A DNA stretch of 64,000 nt from Stenopsyche tienmushanensis (Eukaryota; Arthropoda; Insecta; Trichoptera; Stenopsychidae): assembly GCA_008973525.1 (NCBI GenBank), contig WACJ01000310.1:124001-188000 (forward strand), read 5' to 3'. Both the position numbers and the translations under genes were made by a program. This document shows, one piece after another, positions 1-12,405 of this stretch; position 1 is the stretch's first letter; the number at the start of each line of letters is the position of its first letter. Below the pieces are notes generated by a model. The model was not told the origin of the DNA, did no database searches, and saw only the letters and a program-made list of their open reading frames with translations.

Positions 1-530
1 TAGTATGAAGCGCTAACCGAAATTCCTAGTCATCAATGCACACTCTAATTTTAGCTGATTTCTACAAAGTCGTACTCATCAATGTCGAAGATCGTGATCC
101 CCTTATGAGATTCTATTGGAAAAAGTTCTTTGAAGTGAAATTTGTATAGGCTAGGTGGGACAAATTGCTCTAAATGTCATGAAAAGTGAAACTCCAACCG
201 AAAGTTGGCCAAAAAGAGAGAGAATCGTTTGTAGTGTCTCCATGTCCGTCGTATACATCATAGACACTATATGCGCATGCGCTACGCCATCTCTACTGTG
301 TGTGTATATACGCAGCATAAAGCAACCATTGCATCAGTAGCGCGCCTATTTTATTATATATTACACAACACAATTTTTAGTTAAAAATTTTCATTTAAAA
401 TCAACTTTTCTTAGAAGCTAAAAGTTTCATTTCTATCGCAAACTTTTGGTTTTTTACATGGTGTTCATTGTTATCTTCCACATGTAGAATCTATAAAAGA
501 GTGAGGCAATGTTTCTTACACTAGTCCACT
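1..530. other. Non-coding left edge
   Basis: I see no supportable gene. A TATA-like CTATAAAAG lies at about 491-499, roughly 35 bases before the ATG at 531. It could be a promoter, but the ORF that follows looks like a transposon scrap, so I give it little weight. Confidence 0.4.
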
Positions 531-870
531 ATGTCCAATACTCTGCAGACTGACCCATGCAATCGAATAACAGCAGAAATAATGAAAACGGCAGCGAAAT
601 ATTTTCGGGGCCAAAATATATTGCCACATTCGTGTAGCAGATTATTAGGCAAGATTATGAACGAACGATTAGAATCTAGGCTTGATTTTCAGCAACCGGC
701 AGAACAATGGATAAGCTACAATAAAAGAAAATTATAGAGGTGAAAATGGAAAACCACTCAATCTAGAATTTATTGTACATGAAAAGGTCTTCTACGCAGG
801 AAGTACATCGATAATAATTGGAGCATAAATGGACAAAGCGCTAAATGAAAATAAATCAAACCGATGAAAA
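531..870 (+). pseudogene. Possible decayed RTE-type reverse transcriptase scrap
   Basis: A 68-codon ORF ends with a stretch reading GKIMNERLESRLDFQQPAEQ. This resembles the segment of RTE-clade non-LTR reverse transcriptases that precedes the finger-domain GFR motif, where an 'I..RL...LD..QP.EQ' pattern is usual. In another frame about 50 bases further, FIVHEKVFYA resembles the catalytic 'F.DYEKAFDS' block, but the first catalytic aspartate is not preserved. The reading frame is broken by stops and shifts, and I see no other RT motifs that align convincingly. If the match is right, this is an old dead retrotransposon fragment. It could also be chance similarity; a translated search against RTE reverse transcriptases would decide. 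Confidence 0.27.
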
Positions 871-1334
871 ATGACAATCAACATCAGTGCAAAATGCTCA
901 ACATTAATCTACAGCTCAGATTTAAAGACTAAGTAGAAGAAAGAGTATTTCCATTTTTTTAAAAAACGAGGAACGATATGGAGGACGGCGAGAAAGATTG
1001 GCTATTTAACCGGGAAGTTCGTAATGGATTATTGGACTCCGTGTGACCGAAGAGTTTTCAACAAAATCACCACGGTCGTTAAATCCAGGGATAAGACCAC
1101 GAAAGCGACTCTCCCATTAGCCCCTAATATCGAACAGGAACAAGGGAATATTTGAATCGTATGCGTCCCTTATAGCTAGAATGAGCATTAAAGACGCCTC
1201 AGCCTTGCCAAAGACCACTTATGGTTTGTTATACGATGATAATGACGACGTTATAAATGTGATAATGAACATTAAAAGCGTCGGTGTCTTCGACTATGCC
1301 TCGATATGACGTAAGTTTGCCAAGCATGGTTAAC

Positions 1335-1650
1335 AGAGTTGTAACGAAGGTATGAAGGGCCCATTATAAATATCTAACTTGCCCCCCTCCCATTTTTCTT
1401 TTAAAAAAAGTTAAATAATACTATTATAAATGCAATATATTAAATGTCCCATAAGCACCCGACCTAACGTCGTTCGCGAACTTATTTGGCGCGAACAACC
1501 TATGTAAGTTAGCCTCTAAGGGGACAAATAAACGCTTCGCAATCGGACCCCATACATGAACACATCTACAGAATAATTACGAATTCTCATTACAAAACGA
1601 AGTTGCCCGAAAAATAAGAAATAAAACAAATATGAGCGTTTCTATCAGAT
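1335..1650 (-). repeat. Diverged copy of the GTAAC-ended palindrome-core repeat
   Basis: The left part (CAGAGTTGTAACGAAGGTAT, then a segment on AAATATCTAACTTGCCC and GTTAAATAATACT) matches the copy at 46543-46883. The right part (AATCGGACCCCATACATGAA, then CTACAGAATAATTACGAA) matches the copy near 51923-52020. The palindromic core of other copies is degraded here. This is an old member of the family. Confidence 0.6.
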
Positions 1651-4600
1651 TGATGAAAATTATTGAGCTTACCAAAACAAATTTTGAGATAGATGATCAA
1701 TCTCGAAGAGGCAATATTTGGGGATCAAACCAGTTGGAATGCGGAATATAATTTAAGCGGGCATGCAAATTTAAATGCATCCAATATGGATATGTCTGCA
1801 TATTTTCATCGAAGTTCTAACGATAATCGTTGAATAATTTAAGCCTCGGATCATAGACGATCGACATTGTTTGTGATTGTTCATCTTTCAGACTTTTCGA
1901 AATGCCAAAATATTTTATGCTCGTTGATAAAATAAATAATACGAGTCGGAAATGCCAAAGATCGTTCCGAAATGTCAAATTTGGCAATCGTGACTATACG
2001 GCCGGAATATGGGATTCTTTCGCGGAAGAGATTTTATTTTTGGACACGAACGTAATATAAATATTTCTATACATCGAACGCACAAAAACCGATTTTCTTC
2101 CCACGACGAACGAGCATATGCCGCCGGATTCGCATTTGTCACCGTCGATTTCGGTGAAAAATCGACTGGCTATCGAAAAACCAGGTCGTAATTACGCATC
2201 CCGGTTAAATCCGCCAGTTAAGATAATGCGATCAAATAAAGGTGCGGTATCGGCTATCTCAAGCGCTGAAAGATAAGGCTTATTGACGATTATCGATCTT
2301 CGACAAACTGGAAGTTGGTCAATCGAAAGAATACATGTGGAAGAGGACAACTGATCATCGTGATCAGATGAAGGCTATTCAATCCGTGAGAACGGAAGCG
2401 AATTGGAGCAAAACATAATTGAGTACGATTCAGACGAGATTCAAAGCCTGTTGGATGGAGAGATTGAGCAAAAGACTGTATGGCAAAAAATTAGCTCATA
2501 ACGTCAGTATCTTATCAGCATTATCTCGACTGGCATTCAGGTACAATATGAAACATTGGAGGGATAGATAATGGGCTAATAACGTAGATAAGTTCGTACA
2601 TTTTAAAGATTTACTATTTGTTTGGGGAATAAGACGATTGAGATTTATATAAGAATTTATTTTTATTTGAATCGATATCAACGCGTAATGCACTGCAGTA
2701 ATGGGCATGCTAAAAAACCATGCACAATAAACCACGCTCGTGGAATCCGCCTATAACGACGCCGGCTCTCGAGAATGGGGCGTATGAAGCAAAGCGTCAT
2801 CAAAATGAGATTTATTGCATACATTTTTACGCCAATCTTGGGTGGATCGAATGCCTGGCAGCCATGTGCAGCACATTATAAATGCGAGGAATGATCGAAT
2901 CGGGTGAATTAAAAGCAATACCTAACGAGCGTAGTTGATTCGATCTCACGAAGACCTAATTTAATTCAATCATCATACGTTAAAGTGAGCATACGTGATC
3001 GGCTTTAACGACGCGACCTGCTCAAAAGAACGTCGCTTAACTCGATGGTATTGTCGGGGTTGATTTATACAAACAATATATGAATGAGCATAATCCATCG
3101 GCGGATTTAGCGAAATGTGGCCGAAAATGTACATGAAGAATATCGATTTTCTTGAACGTGTGTATAGGAGCGCAGCTTGCCACGGCCATGGTTATTGTAA
3201 ATATTTGTGTCATAAAGTAGAGTTTCGCTTTAGGAACGTTCCCTTTCGTAAAGCGCAAGGCGCAGGCCGAGGGGGTGGCGCATCGATCGTCGCCAACCAC
3301 CCCAAAAACACCCCGAAATCGCCCCAACCCGCTTGTCCTCGGGAGGCCCTCGACCGTCTCGCGCCACCCCATATTGCATTGCGAAAGTCCCGCAGACAAG
3401 TTGCAAGCGTGTTTATATATATATATATATTTATATTCCAGAACGAAAGCATTTTTTTGCAATCGCAAACGAGCTCGTTGGAAATGTCGTTTTTAATTGG
3501 GTCTATCGCAGGGGGGGTGGCGCAAAATTTCCTTTCTCCCATTGTTGTACGGATGTAAAAATAGGTCAACATTTCTCCTCCAATCTTTCCAACCCCTGAA
3601 TTGATGGAGGGGGTGATATTGTGGGTAAGGCTGCACGAATATGATTATACATTCGTCAACATTGCTACATTAAAACGAAAAATATTATATTTTCATAATG
3701 TCCAACAACAAAAACATTTTTGCTATGCGATCGACGAGCTTCAAATTAAAATTCCTCCAGTGAGATATGTCTAAAATGAAGAAAGAAAAAAAAGCGCCGT
3801 TAAGAATTCCATCACAAAGTGGATGACAAATGGATAACATATTATAGAAGAACGAGGAACTAACATTAACGAGATCAGCATTTACAAGCTATCGTCCAAA
3901 ATTACAGTTATAACTAATTACAAACAAGAAGTCACATTTGTAATCGACGACTCGATTACAATAATATTTTTCCGGAATAAATAGTTTTAACAGAAAACGT
4001 TGTAAGTCTGAGGTCAATCAAGCCCGATTATTTATAAGCATATAGATAATTTATCATAATCAACGTTTATAAACTCAAATTAAAAAATCCTTCGGCAAGA
4101 AGTCGATAAAACTCAATGGAGAACTCTCTACAAACGCAAACACCAAGAAAATAGGTCAGAGCTAAATATCCTAATGATTTTGTGTGCGATTCGAATTGCG
4201 TCGCAAACGCGTGACCCGCGCTACTACAAAACATCAATAGAAACAACGACACAAAGAAAACATTTCCCTCCCCCGTGACCACCCCCGAATCGAAACAAAA
4301 TCCCGGGGATGATTTTCCACGGCTCTCGATCGATATCGAGCGTTGTTATTTAAGCGGAAAGACGGTTAGCGCTTCGCACGCGGCAGTTTTTCCAGGACGT
4401 CTCCGTCGGAAAAACGGACCGATTATGGCACTGCGATTTTCGGAAAATTAAAATAGAATATTTTCAATTCACACATGAATTGTGTTCACAGAATCGGGCG
4501 GAGAAAAATCCGTGTTCGCGACGCGACCGTGCGTTGGAAACTGCCGCCCACCGGAGGGCAGTCGCCACCCTTCCCACCCTCTACAGGGCTCCGCCCCTAA

Positions 4601-4896
4601 TGTCGCTCCCGAAACATGGCCCGACAGAAACACCCCGAAGCGATCATCAACCATCAATTAAAAATAAAATCATTCGACTGAAGAATGTCTGAATTTAAGT
4701 CCTACAAAATAGACTCATTGAAATAATTCCAAATCTAATAAATATAATACATGCATGTATATTAAAAAATAACCATTAAAATAATTTGTATTTGATAATA
4801 TCCAATTGTCTTCTGCGTCACGAGCCCTCTTTTTACAGCTTCACAGACGATTGAAAATAAGAAGAGTCGACCAGTAGTCTTGGCCGCGGAAAGTTA
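1651..4896. other. Non-coding, repeat-derived DNA
   Basis: No ORF here has homology I recognise, and no run of open exons with splice sites was found. Two GC-richer patches stand out, at about 3237-3370 and 4480-4630, the first followed by an AT dinucleotide run at 3415-3432. ORFs of 120-147 codons at 3115-3572 overlap one another in several frames on both strands, which is expected when a GC-rich patch happens to lack stops. Confidence 0.5.
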
Positions 4897-6580
4897 CTAA
4901 CTATCATATTCATCATTTTCGTACACTCTGCGATCTGATAGCGAACGCACCCGCGTGCAGCCATCCATCTTGGAGCGTATACATGAAGTAAAACGCATAT
5001 TCGATCGATACATATTAAATTTACGCCTGTTTATCTGTTCGTACAAATGAATTAATAGAAGTGGCCCAAAATCTCGAAATTGAAGAGTCAATCCGATCCC
5101 GAAATAAAAGGTTTTCCGCCGCTCCGGGGTCGCCATAGGATATATCGTTTTCTCTCCTCGACTCTCGCTTATCGGCGAGCGTAGAAAAGGGAAGACCGTC
5201 GCGAGCAAGAAAATGAAGCGATAGAAGAGCGCTGAAAATATGCAATGATACGAGCAGAAAAACAAACAAGAAGAAAATTTATAAGCGAATCGAGGCCAGC
5301 GGTGAGACCCGCAGATAAGATAATTCAAACGCGATCACCTGAGTGAACGATGCGTCGTCGACTTCCCTGCGAATGTTTCTGGATGGCGCGGGTTTTCCGA
5401 TCGCGCAGTCAAAGATCGACCACTTCGAATGAGGTCGGACATCGGCGCTGGAGAATCGGGCGTCGGGCTCGGAGCCCTTTCGCCAGCGCCAGCTCGAAGT
5501 GCTGCCGAATCCCATTTTTGTTTTCTTGTTTTTGCTGTTGTTGAACTTGGGTAGCTTGGGTCTTTCATCGGCTACTTCGATTTCGACGTCCTCTATCCGG
5601 GCTCCGGTGGAAGCGGATCGGAAGCGCTTGACGATGCTGTCCAAGCACAGTGGAAGTCGACTAGTCGCCGCTGGTACTTCGTCGTCGTTGCGCGCCGGTA
5701 TGGAAGACTGGCGACTGAATATTTGCCTATCGTCCACATGTTTGCTCTCGACTCCGTTCTTATCCACTGCGGTACATTTCGATGATTTGGAGCTGAAAAT
5801 GTTTTTTAAGCGATTCATCCTGCCTTCGGAGACTGGAGGCTCATCGCACGATTGCGAGATGACATCGCTCTTGAATAAGACTTTGTTTGGCTTCGTGGAC
5901 GATTCGCATTTTGATCTGTATGCAAAATCACTTTGCATGTCGTGGACCTTCGTCTTATCTCCGAAGAGTGCTCTCATTCGGAACATTCGATCGTCGGACT
6001 TGTTGAAATTTTGATTCGGATCCTTCGACGAGTTTTTGCTCTTGAATATATCCTTGAAGAAGGCCAATTTGCTTTCGGGAGGCGCACTCGAAGTTTCGAT
6101 TTTTCTTAATACATCCGGTTCTGTCTGGGGATTTTGATCTATCCCGAGCATAGTTTTAAATCTGGTAAAAGGATTTTTGGGTTGAACGTTCGGCTGCATA
6201 TTCTCCATGATGGCAGAGGAAGTATTCGGATAAAACGCATTTGCAGCATTAAAATCAGCAGAAACTGGATGAGCATTATCAGATTTATTTACGATACTAG
6301 ACTCGCGAAACCAATCTACATCACGATCGATAAATATATTGGAATCGCTGACATATTGTCTCGTATTGACGATGTTGCAATGATGGTAATGTGGAGTACG
6401 AAAGGCTCGTTCGAGCGTATAGATTTTGAGTTCTGCAGGATTTGAAGAATCGTCACAGGAACGACCTCCATAACATTCAGTCGGAAGATCCTTAGAACTT
6501 CTGCTATATTGACCGAACATATTTGAAGTGCGAACTTTAACTTGATCCAATTTATCACCGTTTAGATTTATTTTCACCAT
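4897..6580 (-). CDS. Unrecognised basic, Ser/Lys-rich protein with a repeated hydrophobic motif; two exons
   Basis: I do not recognise this protein. Exon 1 (6580-5339) gives 414 codons from an ATG in good context (AAAGATGG). A CAG|GTGATC donor lies at 5339/5338. The best continuation is 4968-4897, after an acceptor ending CCAAG, with matching phase, giving an acidic 23-residue tail (ending RRVYENDEYDS) and a 437-aa protein. Without splicing the frame stops after 433 codons. A short hydrophobic/basic motif recurs: FTRFKTMLG (residues 138-146), LAFFKDIFK (172-180), MFRMRALFG (199-207), MNRLKNIFS (255-263), perhaps SIVKRFRSAS (315-324). The rest is polar and probably disordered, with no signal peptide or membrane segment. 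The repeats could be short linear docking or amphipathic helix motifs; that is inference. Alternative: a single-exon protein ending at 5279. Confidence 0.6.
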
Positions 6581-7326
6581 CTTTCATAACTAAATCAATG
6601 AAAATCAGAACAACAATACACTTGAATGTGATCGCTTTAAAGGAAGACAGCAAACTGAATTTCATGAACGCTAACTATGAAAAAAGCTTTTTGCTTTCAT
6701 AAATCATATTGATTTTCGTTAATCCGTTTATTTCAAAACCACATTTGTGTGGCTTCTCAGAGGCCATCCTAAGCCGTAAAACATGGCGTAAAGCATAAAA
6801 AACCATTTGTAAATAAATTCTAATACAAATTGAGCACCCTTTTTGTGCGGTTTATCGATCCAGCCGTTAGTTTATCGAATTATATAAATTTAAGAAAATG
6901 CCCATAAAAATATGCCCTAAACGAAAATAATTTTCGACGTGGCGTGATGTATATTTCATTCGAAACCTTCATCCATACACGCATGGCCCATAATGAAGTG
7001 TGCCATAAAACAGTTTTTAATATCTGAATTCCGAATGTGGTAAATAGCCCCTAACCAGATTAGAATTAGGGCTCGATTACACGAAGGCCATCTTATGGAA
7101 TCAACCCACCCCTAAATCAAATCGGGTGGGACAAATCCAATTTAGAATACCTGAAATCCTGATTTAATTTCATTAAAAAGCGATCAGAAAATCGAATTAT
7201 AAAACTTTTACATAAAAAAAATAGCGTTAAGAACCAACCATCATAATCAAACATCAACGCGTTCAATAACGAGTTGGATGACGATCACGTGTCGTGGAAG
7301 CGTCCGAGTTCGAACTCAGGCTTCCT
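6581..7326. other. 5' flank of the minus-strand gene, non-coding
   Basis: AT-rich, with no supported gene. The promoter of the 437-aa gene should lie here or further right, but I see no clear TATA or initiator. Confidence 0.4.
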
Positions 7327-7830
7327 TTAACCCTTTCACACCGGAGAACATACACGCTATGCTCAAATATTTCTTAATGTTCAACTTGCATGTCATCTGC
7401 TTTCTGTTGTTCAGCTATTTTTGTCTATTAATGTGTTGCGAAAATAAAAGGACAGGGTTCAAGCCTACCAGTTTACTTCTGGACGAGTAGATTTTGCAAA
7501 GGAGTGGTGATACTCGGCTAATGACGCCACTCCAGGACCATCAAGGACGAATAACAAAATTGGTCAACGATAGGAGTGATGCGAGTATCTTAATTATCAA
7601 AACAAACGCCTGCTCTCAAGACAACACGAACTAAATTCGTCTTATCTTTACCTAAATTTTATGACGATTAAAAGATTCTTTAGAATAATATTTTTATTGA
7701 AGATTAAGTATGAACATTTGAGTTTTTATAAAAAAAAAATATGTTGAGAATGTTTAGACATGTGTATGATGAGACGCAAGACTCACATAGAAAATGTCTC
7801 ACATATAAAAAGAAATGGAAAATAATATGT
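7327..7830 (-). mobile_element. TTAA-bounded piggyBac-like non-autonomous element, family A, degraded at one end
   Basis: It begins with TTAACCCTTTCACACCGGAG at 7327. Its interior (for example GGAGTGGTGATACTCGGCTA near 7501 and GATGAGACGCAAGACTCA near 7768) is the reverse complement of the complete element at 12795-13449. The far end has decayed and I cannot place the second TTAA. TTAA targets and CCCT-starting ends are hallmarks of piggyBac-type elements. Confidence 0.65.
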
Positions 7831-10429
7831 TAACTAACGAATCATCAATAATTAAAAAGAGGAAATCCTTCAATACTACTTTTGTAGAATACTTATTATA
7901 AAAGAAGGGATAAATGTTTTAATCATGCTAGTAATTAAGTTTTTAATACATACAAAACCCATTATTTTACCCGGAACCAAAACCAAAATAATAATGGCTC
8001 AAAGCCCTGCAATATATACATAATACATTCACATTTTATTTCTCTTTGGAATTTTTAAAATTACTTGAAGAATGGATTATTTTCATAAATTAAAACCATT
8101 TCATCACAAGTTAAAAATATTAATTGTATACATTTTTCTATACACCGAAACAGATATATCTTTGCAGCCCGTTGGAATATTATTCCACAGCGATCAAAAT
8201 TAAATTAACATCAGTATTTGATATATCAAAGTCGATACAAACAATACGCACGTCATATAAATTAGGACATATTAAAAACATAAAGTGATCCTTCGCTTAA
8301 AAAATGTATCCTTTTAGATGAGTCGAGCGTTCAACGCGTCCCAAATTTATACATATAAACATTATGGCATAGCATAAATTATATATAAACGCTTATCAAT
8401 TGCAATAAACAATGAAATATTGCATCCTCCCGTATCCATGCAGTATGATATGAGGGCAACTAAGCGACAGCAAAAAAATATTATACAATATGAGTCAAAC
8501 TTCTAAGAATACGATAAATAATATTCCTATATTTTCAGATATGAGTAAGACAATTAATTAAATTAAATAAGATAAGACTCAAATGTCTATATTGACACTG
8601 TATTATAGTGATTTTTTATTTTGTAGCGGAGAATAATTGTATTATAACATGTATAAAATCACCATAACTTTAATTATTATACTTTTTAGTGCTCTATATA
8701 TCATTGTAAAATATCTACCCATCGTATGACAAACCGAGATGATTGAACGCTGTCTGAAATAATTCAGATTCTTCAATATAAATCTTATTATACGATCCAT
8801 TATTAATGTGTTTATAATATTGTTCGTTGATAAATTAAAGCTTTAACATGAGTGGTTCTTAATAGATAAATGAGGTTTAAATATTTTTACAAATATTTAT
8901 GCACAAATATATTAACGATTTATATGGATTTGAAGATAAAAATATGATGGTTTTGTTGATTTATATATTTCGAATATAACGATACTTAAAATGGAAAAAT
9001 TACCTTCAAGGGTCTTGTTATCGTGACCGTTTCGATCATCGTTGTCGGCGCCATGATTTCGAAAACTTATTGTCTGTAAATAAATGAAAATAAATTTTAT
9101 TTTCTTTAAAATGTATTTGTTAAGTCTATTTAATGGTTTAATAGTTACAAAATTACTTTTATTTACACGATGAAATAATTGTCAAATGTCATTCATAATA
9201 CATATCTTCGTCATTCAAAAACATATATATAATCTCCTCGTTATCATCAGGATGCATGATTTAAAGATTGAATTTGATGTTGTTAAGTTTGAATGACAAT
9301 TCATCAAGAATACAAATAATAACAAGTGGAAAGGTTATGTTTTCTGAACGGTTAAAAATGATGCGAATTGGCACAAGTGGTATTAAATTTAATAAAAGCT
9401 TTATATTAAAACAAATCAAATTACAAATGAAAAGTCAATTCAATAAATTATCGATATGATCGACTCAGATTAGATAATTATTATATTATCTTGCATTGAG
9501 ATTTAATATTTTTTCGAATGACATTTCTGTCAACAATTAATAAGGGATGTCCTCAAATCTATCTCATAATTTGAACATCGAAATGTCAGATGGAAGTTTA
9601 GGGGATGTAAAGAGAAACAAAGTCAAGATTCCAAACCTCCGTCTTCGGAAAGCGTCCGCAGCTGTATCGCAGGTGTCAGCCGAGCAACTCGGGCTGAAGT
9701 GGCAAATTCTCAGATAACATTTCTTCGCGCGACGCCTGACAACGTCTTTGCAGATTCGCGCACTTAAGACGCGAAACCGTCAACGAAACACACGCGCATA
9801 CGCCGACCGATCTAAAAGACTACTGTCGATCTAAAAACCTACTATAACAACGACCATGCACGACAAGCGTCATTCGACGCCGAAATGCCCGCCATAATTT
9901 TTGTACATTTATAATAAAAACTTTAACAGAGATTGAAAAATATTGTTCAACTAAAAGCGAAATAAAAAATTGAACGCAATCAATTGATATTTAAAAAAAA
10001 ATTACGCCATCATTTAATTTTTGAAAATTTATTCAGATTTAATATATATATATATATATAGTTTATTCACAAAAAATTATATTAAATATTTATTTATAGG
10101 CATTTAAAAACTGTGCATAAGCCAATTTTCATTTTGTAATTAAATATATATTTTTTTAAGCATTATCGTTTTTTTTATTTTTATAATTAAAATATATTGT
10201 AATATATTGAATCGGGTTTAATTAATATTTTATGTTTATAAATTGTGTATATTTAAATATTATAAATAGGCATTTATTTTTTATTTCACATATTTATTGA
10301 ATCAACATATTAAAATTTGATATTGAAAATATAACAATATAAAATCATGATATGTAATATTTTAATATGCTTGGCATTAGATATAAAGTGCTTATTAAAA
10401 ATATTTTAATATTAACGCACATATTTTCA
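7831..10429. other. AT-rich non-coding DNA
   Basis: No supported gene. A moderately GC-rich patch at about 9640-9860 (TTCGCGCGACGCC and similar) could be a promoter or an old repeat. An AT dinucleotide run occupies about 10042-10061. Confidence 0.45.
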
Positions 10430-10830
10430 ATGACACGTTTTTCGCCGTTGTCGTCGTCGTCGGGCGTCGATACCGATAGGAGCTCGACGGCGTCCGGGCG
10501 GGCGCGTCGAACTTGCGTTGTTCTTTCTTCAAGAAACGAATTGAAATCCTGGAGACGGAAGCGCCGAGGTCGAGAAGTCATACAAAGTCGCGTAAGTGTC
10601 TGAGAAACGCGGCGCTCTTTCGCGGTTCGGCGGCGGACCATTGCCCGCTCGCGTCATTTTGACGTTTTCGGTAACCTCGCTAGCGGGGCCTAACCTAGCG
10701 TTTGGGGCCGATAGATGAACGATTTCGTCTCGCAGCGGCGCCAATGTCATTCCGGTCGCATTTTAACATCCCCTCCGACCATTCGGTACTGATCCGCTAC
10801 GCAGTCGAATCGCCCGGGGAGCCTCTGTAT
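10430..10830 (+). promoter_or_regulatory. CpG-rich block, candidate promoter and 5'-UTR exon of the zinc-finger gene
   Basis: This stretch is far richer in C, G and CpG than its AT-rich surroundings. On the plus strand it contains a consensus-like donor, CGC|GTAAGTG, at 10591/10592. The first coding exon of the zinc-finger gene begins after an acceptor (ATTGCAG at 12371-12377), so at least one upstream non-coding exon must exist, and this block is the best candidate. The mariner at 11.3-12.3 kb would then sit in intron 1. All of this is inference; 5' RNA ends would test it. The overlapping ORFs here on both strands are probably GC artefacts. Confidence 0.35.
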
Positions 10831-11278
10831 ATCAACGGTCGTTATCGTATTAAAAACATAGATGTTTGAAGGCATCATCAAAAATACCATCGATGAAATG
10901 AGATTTGCTGAATTTCCAAATGAAAAATCACACAAAATATTGCTCTCGAAAAGCTCATACTATGTATAAGTTCTATATACAACCTCCTAGAAGTTCTAAT
11001 TCAAATGAATTAATATAATTTGATAAGCTCTATAGTATTTATAATGGAAAAACAATATCACAATTGACATTTAGTTGATAAAAAATTAACCGATGTTAAA
11101 TTCTGGTTTATTTTCGCTTTTAATTTCTGCTATTCGCTTTTAATTAGGGAAAAATAACTTTTTATATGATATAATGCTGATACAAATCAAATTTTAAATT
11201 ATGATGATTTGCACAAAACTATCTTGTGTAGGCTTGTGAATACTCAAGTTTCAAGTTGATTGCTATGGGTTAATCTAT
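10831..11278. other. AT-rich DNA, probable intron 1 of the zinc-finger gene
   Basis: Nothing coding was seen between the CpG-rich block and the mariner end. Confidence 0.4.
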
Positions 11279-12272
11279 TGGGTTGGTGCAAAAGTTAAGG
11301 CCGTATTTTATGATCCTAGGTAAAAAAAAATTTTCTTCAAAAATGATGAATAGCATCTTCTTTTAAATGATTCCATTGTATAAAGGATGTTTTTCCTCTA
11401 CTTTCTATTCAGTTTTGGCCTGGCCAGAGTACAGTGAAAAGCCCTTGTATTTTTTCAAAATGTCGATCGAAAAGTGCATTTATGTCATTGTTTACTTTAT
11501 GAATTCCGAAAAGACAATACCGCGAGTGTGAAAACCAAAAACATTTGCGAAGTGTATGGAATAGATGTCATCAAAATTCGACAGGTATGAAAATGGTTTA
11601 CAAAATTCCGATCTGGGGATTTTTCACTAATTGATAAACCACATATCGGGCGGCCATTGAAGTCTGATGACGACAAGTTTAAAGTCATAATTGACACCAA
11701 TCCACGTCTAACCACCAGGGAGATCGCGTCGATGATGGGAGTCAACCAAAGAATCGTATTAAGACATTTGAAGGGTATGGGGATGGTTTCGCGGTACGAC
11801 GTTTGGATTCCTCATCAATTGTCGGCTACCAATTTATTGGATAGTGTTTCAACATGCGTTATTTTGAGTGCGAGACAAAAATGTGAACCTTTTTTGCATC
11901 GTTTAGTAACGGAAGATGAGAAATGGGTCGTGTACAACAACGTGACAAGAAAAAGACATTGGGCTATACCTGGACAAGTCCCATTTTCAACTTTGAAGGC
12001 CGAAATCCACAAAAAAAAGTTATGCTTTGTGTTTGGTGGGATTGTAAGGGTATTGTGTATTTTGAACTCTTGGAACCCAATCAGACAATTACAGCAGAAC
12101 GATATTGTCAGAAATTATCCAAATTGAACATCGCCCTTCAAAAGAATAGACCAGAATTGGTAAACAGAAAAGGGGTAGTGTTTCATCACGACAACGCGCG
12201 ACCACGTAAGACTTTGATGACCCAACACAAGCTAAATGAGTTGAATTGGGATGTTATCAAGCATAATTGGTA
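11279..12272 (+). pseudogene. Broken mariner transposon with transposase pseudogene
   Basis: The left end reads TATTGGGTTGGTGCAAAAGT, a typical mariner terminal repeat next to a TA. The transposase reading starts near 11462 with an ATG. An in-frame stop interrupts the N-terminal DNA-binding part near 11585, and the helix-turn-helix region continues (TTREIASMMGVNQRIVLRHL). The catalytic core follows: EDEKWVVYNN carries the first aspartate. After a frame change around 12010-12020 near an A-run, VMLCVWWDCKGIVYFELL and FHHDNARPRKTLMTQ carry the second aspartate. The sequence ends after LNELNWDVIKHNW, so the third aspartate region and the right terminal repeat are missing. It cannot make active enzyme. 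It lies just upstream of the first zinc-finger coding exon, in the same orientation. Confidence 0.9.
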
Positions 12273-12405
12273 AATTTGAGATGTTCTGTGCGATTTCTAT
12301 TATAATCTAAATTAAATAGAATTTATTTTGGATGGATTACAATTTGTGACTGAATACATGTTTGTTTTCGATTGCAGATTTTCAAAGACCGTGAGAAATT
12401 CCATT

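Noticed and set aside
3037..3599. Several overlapping ORFs of 73-147 codons on both strands
   Set aside because: They share one GC-rich patch, overlap in four frames, contain AT-run translations (YIYIYI) and have no recognisable domain. Chance openness is the simplest explanation.
5335..6558. Plus- and minus-strand ORFs overlapping the 437-aa gene, including 171 codons at 5499-6014
   Set aside because: Shadows of the longer minus-strand frame; no motifs or start context.
10345..10935. ORFs of 62-98 codons in the CpG-rich block
   Set aside because: Present on both strands in overlapping frames with low-complexity Arg/Ser content; better explained as a promoter or UTR exon.
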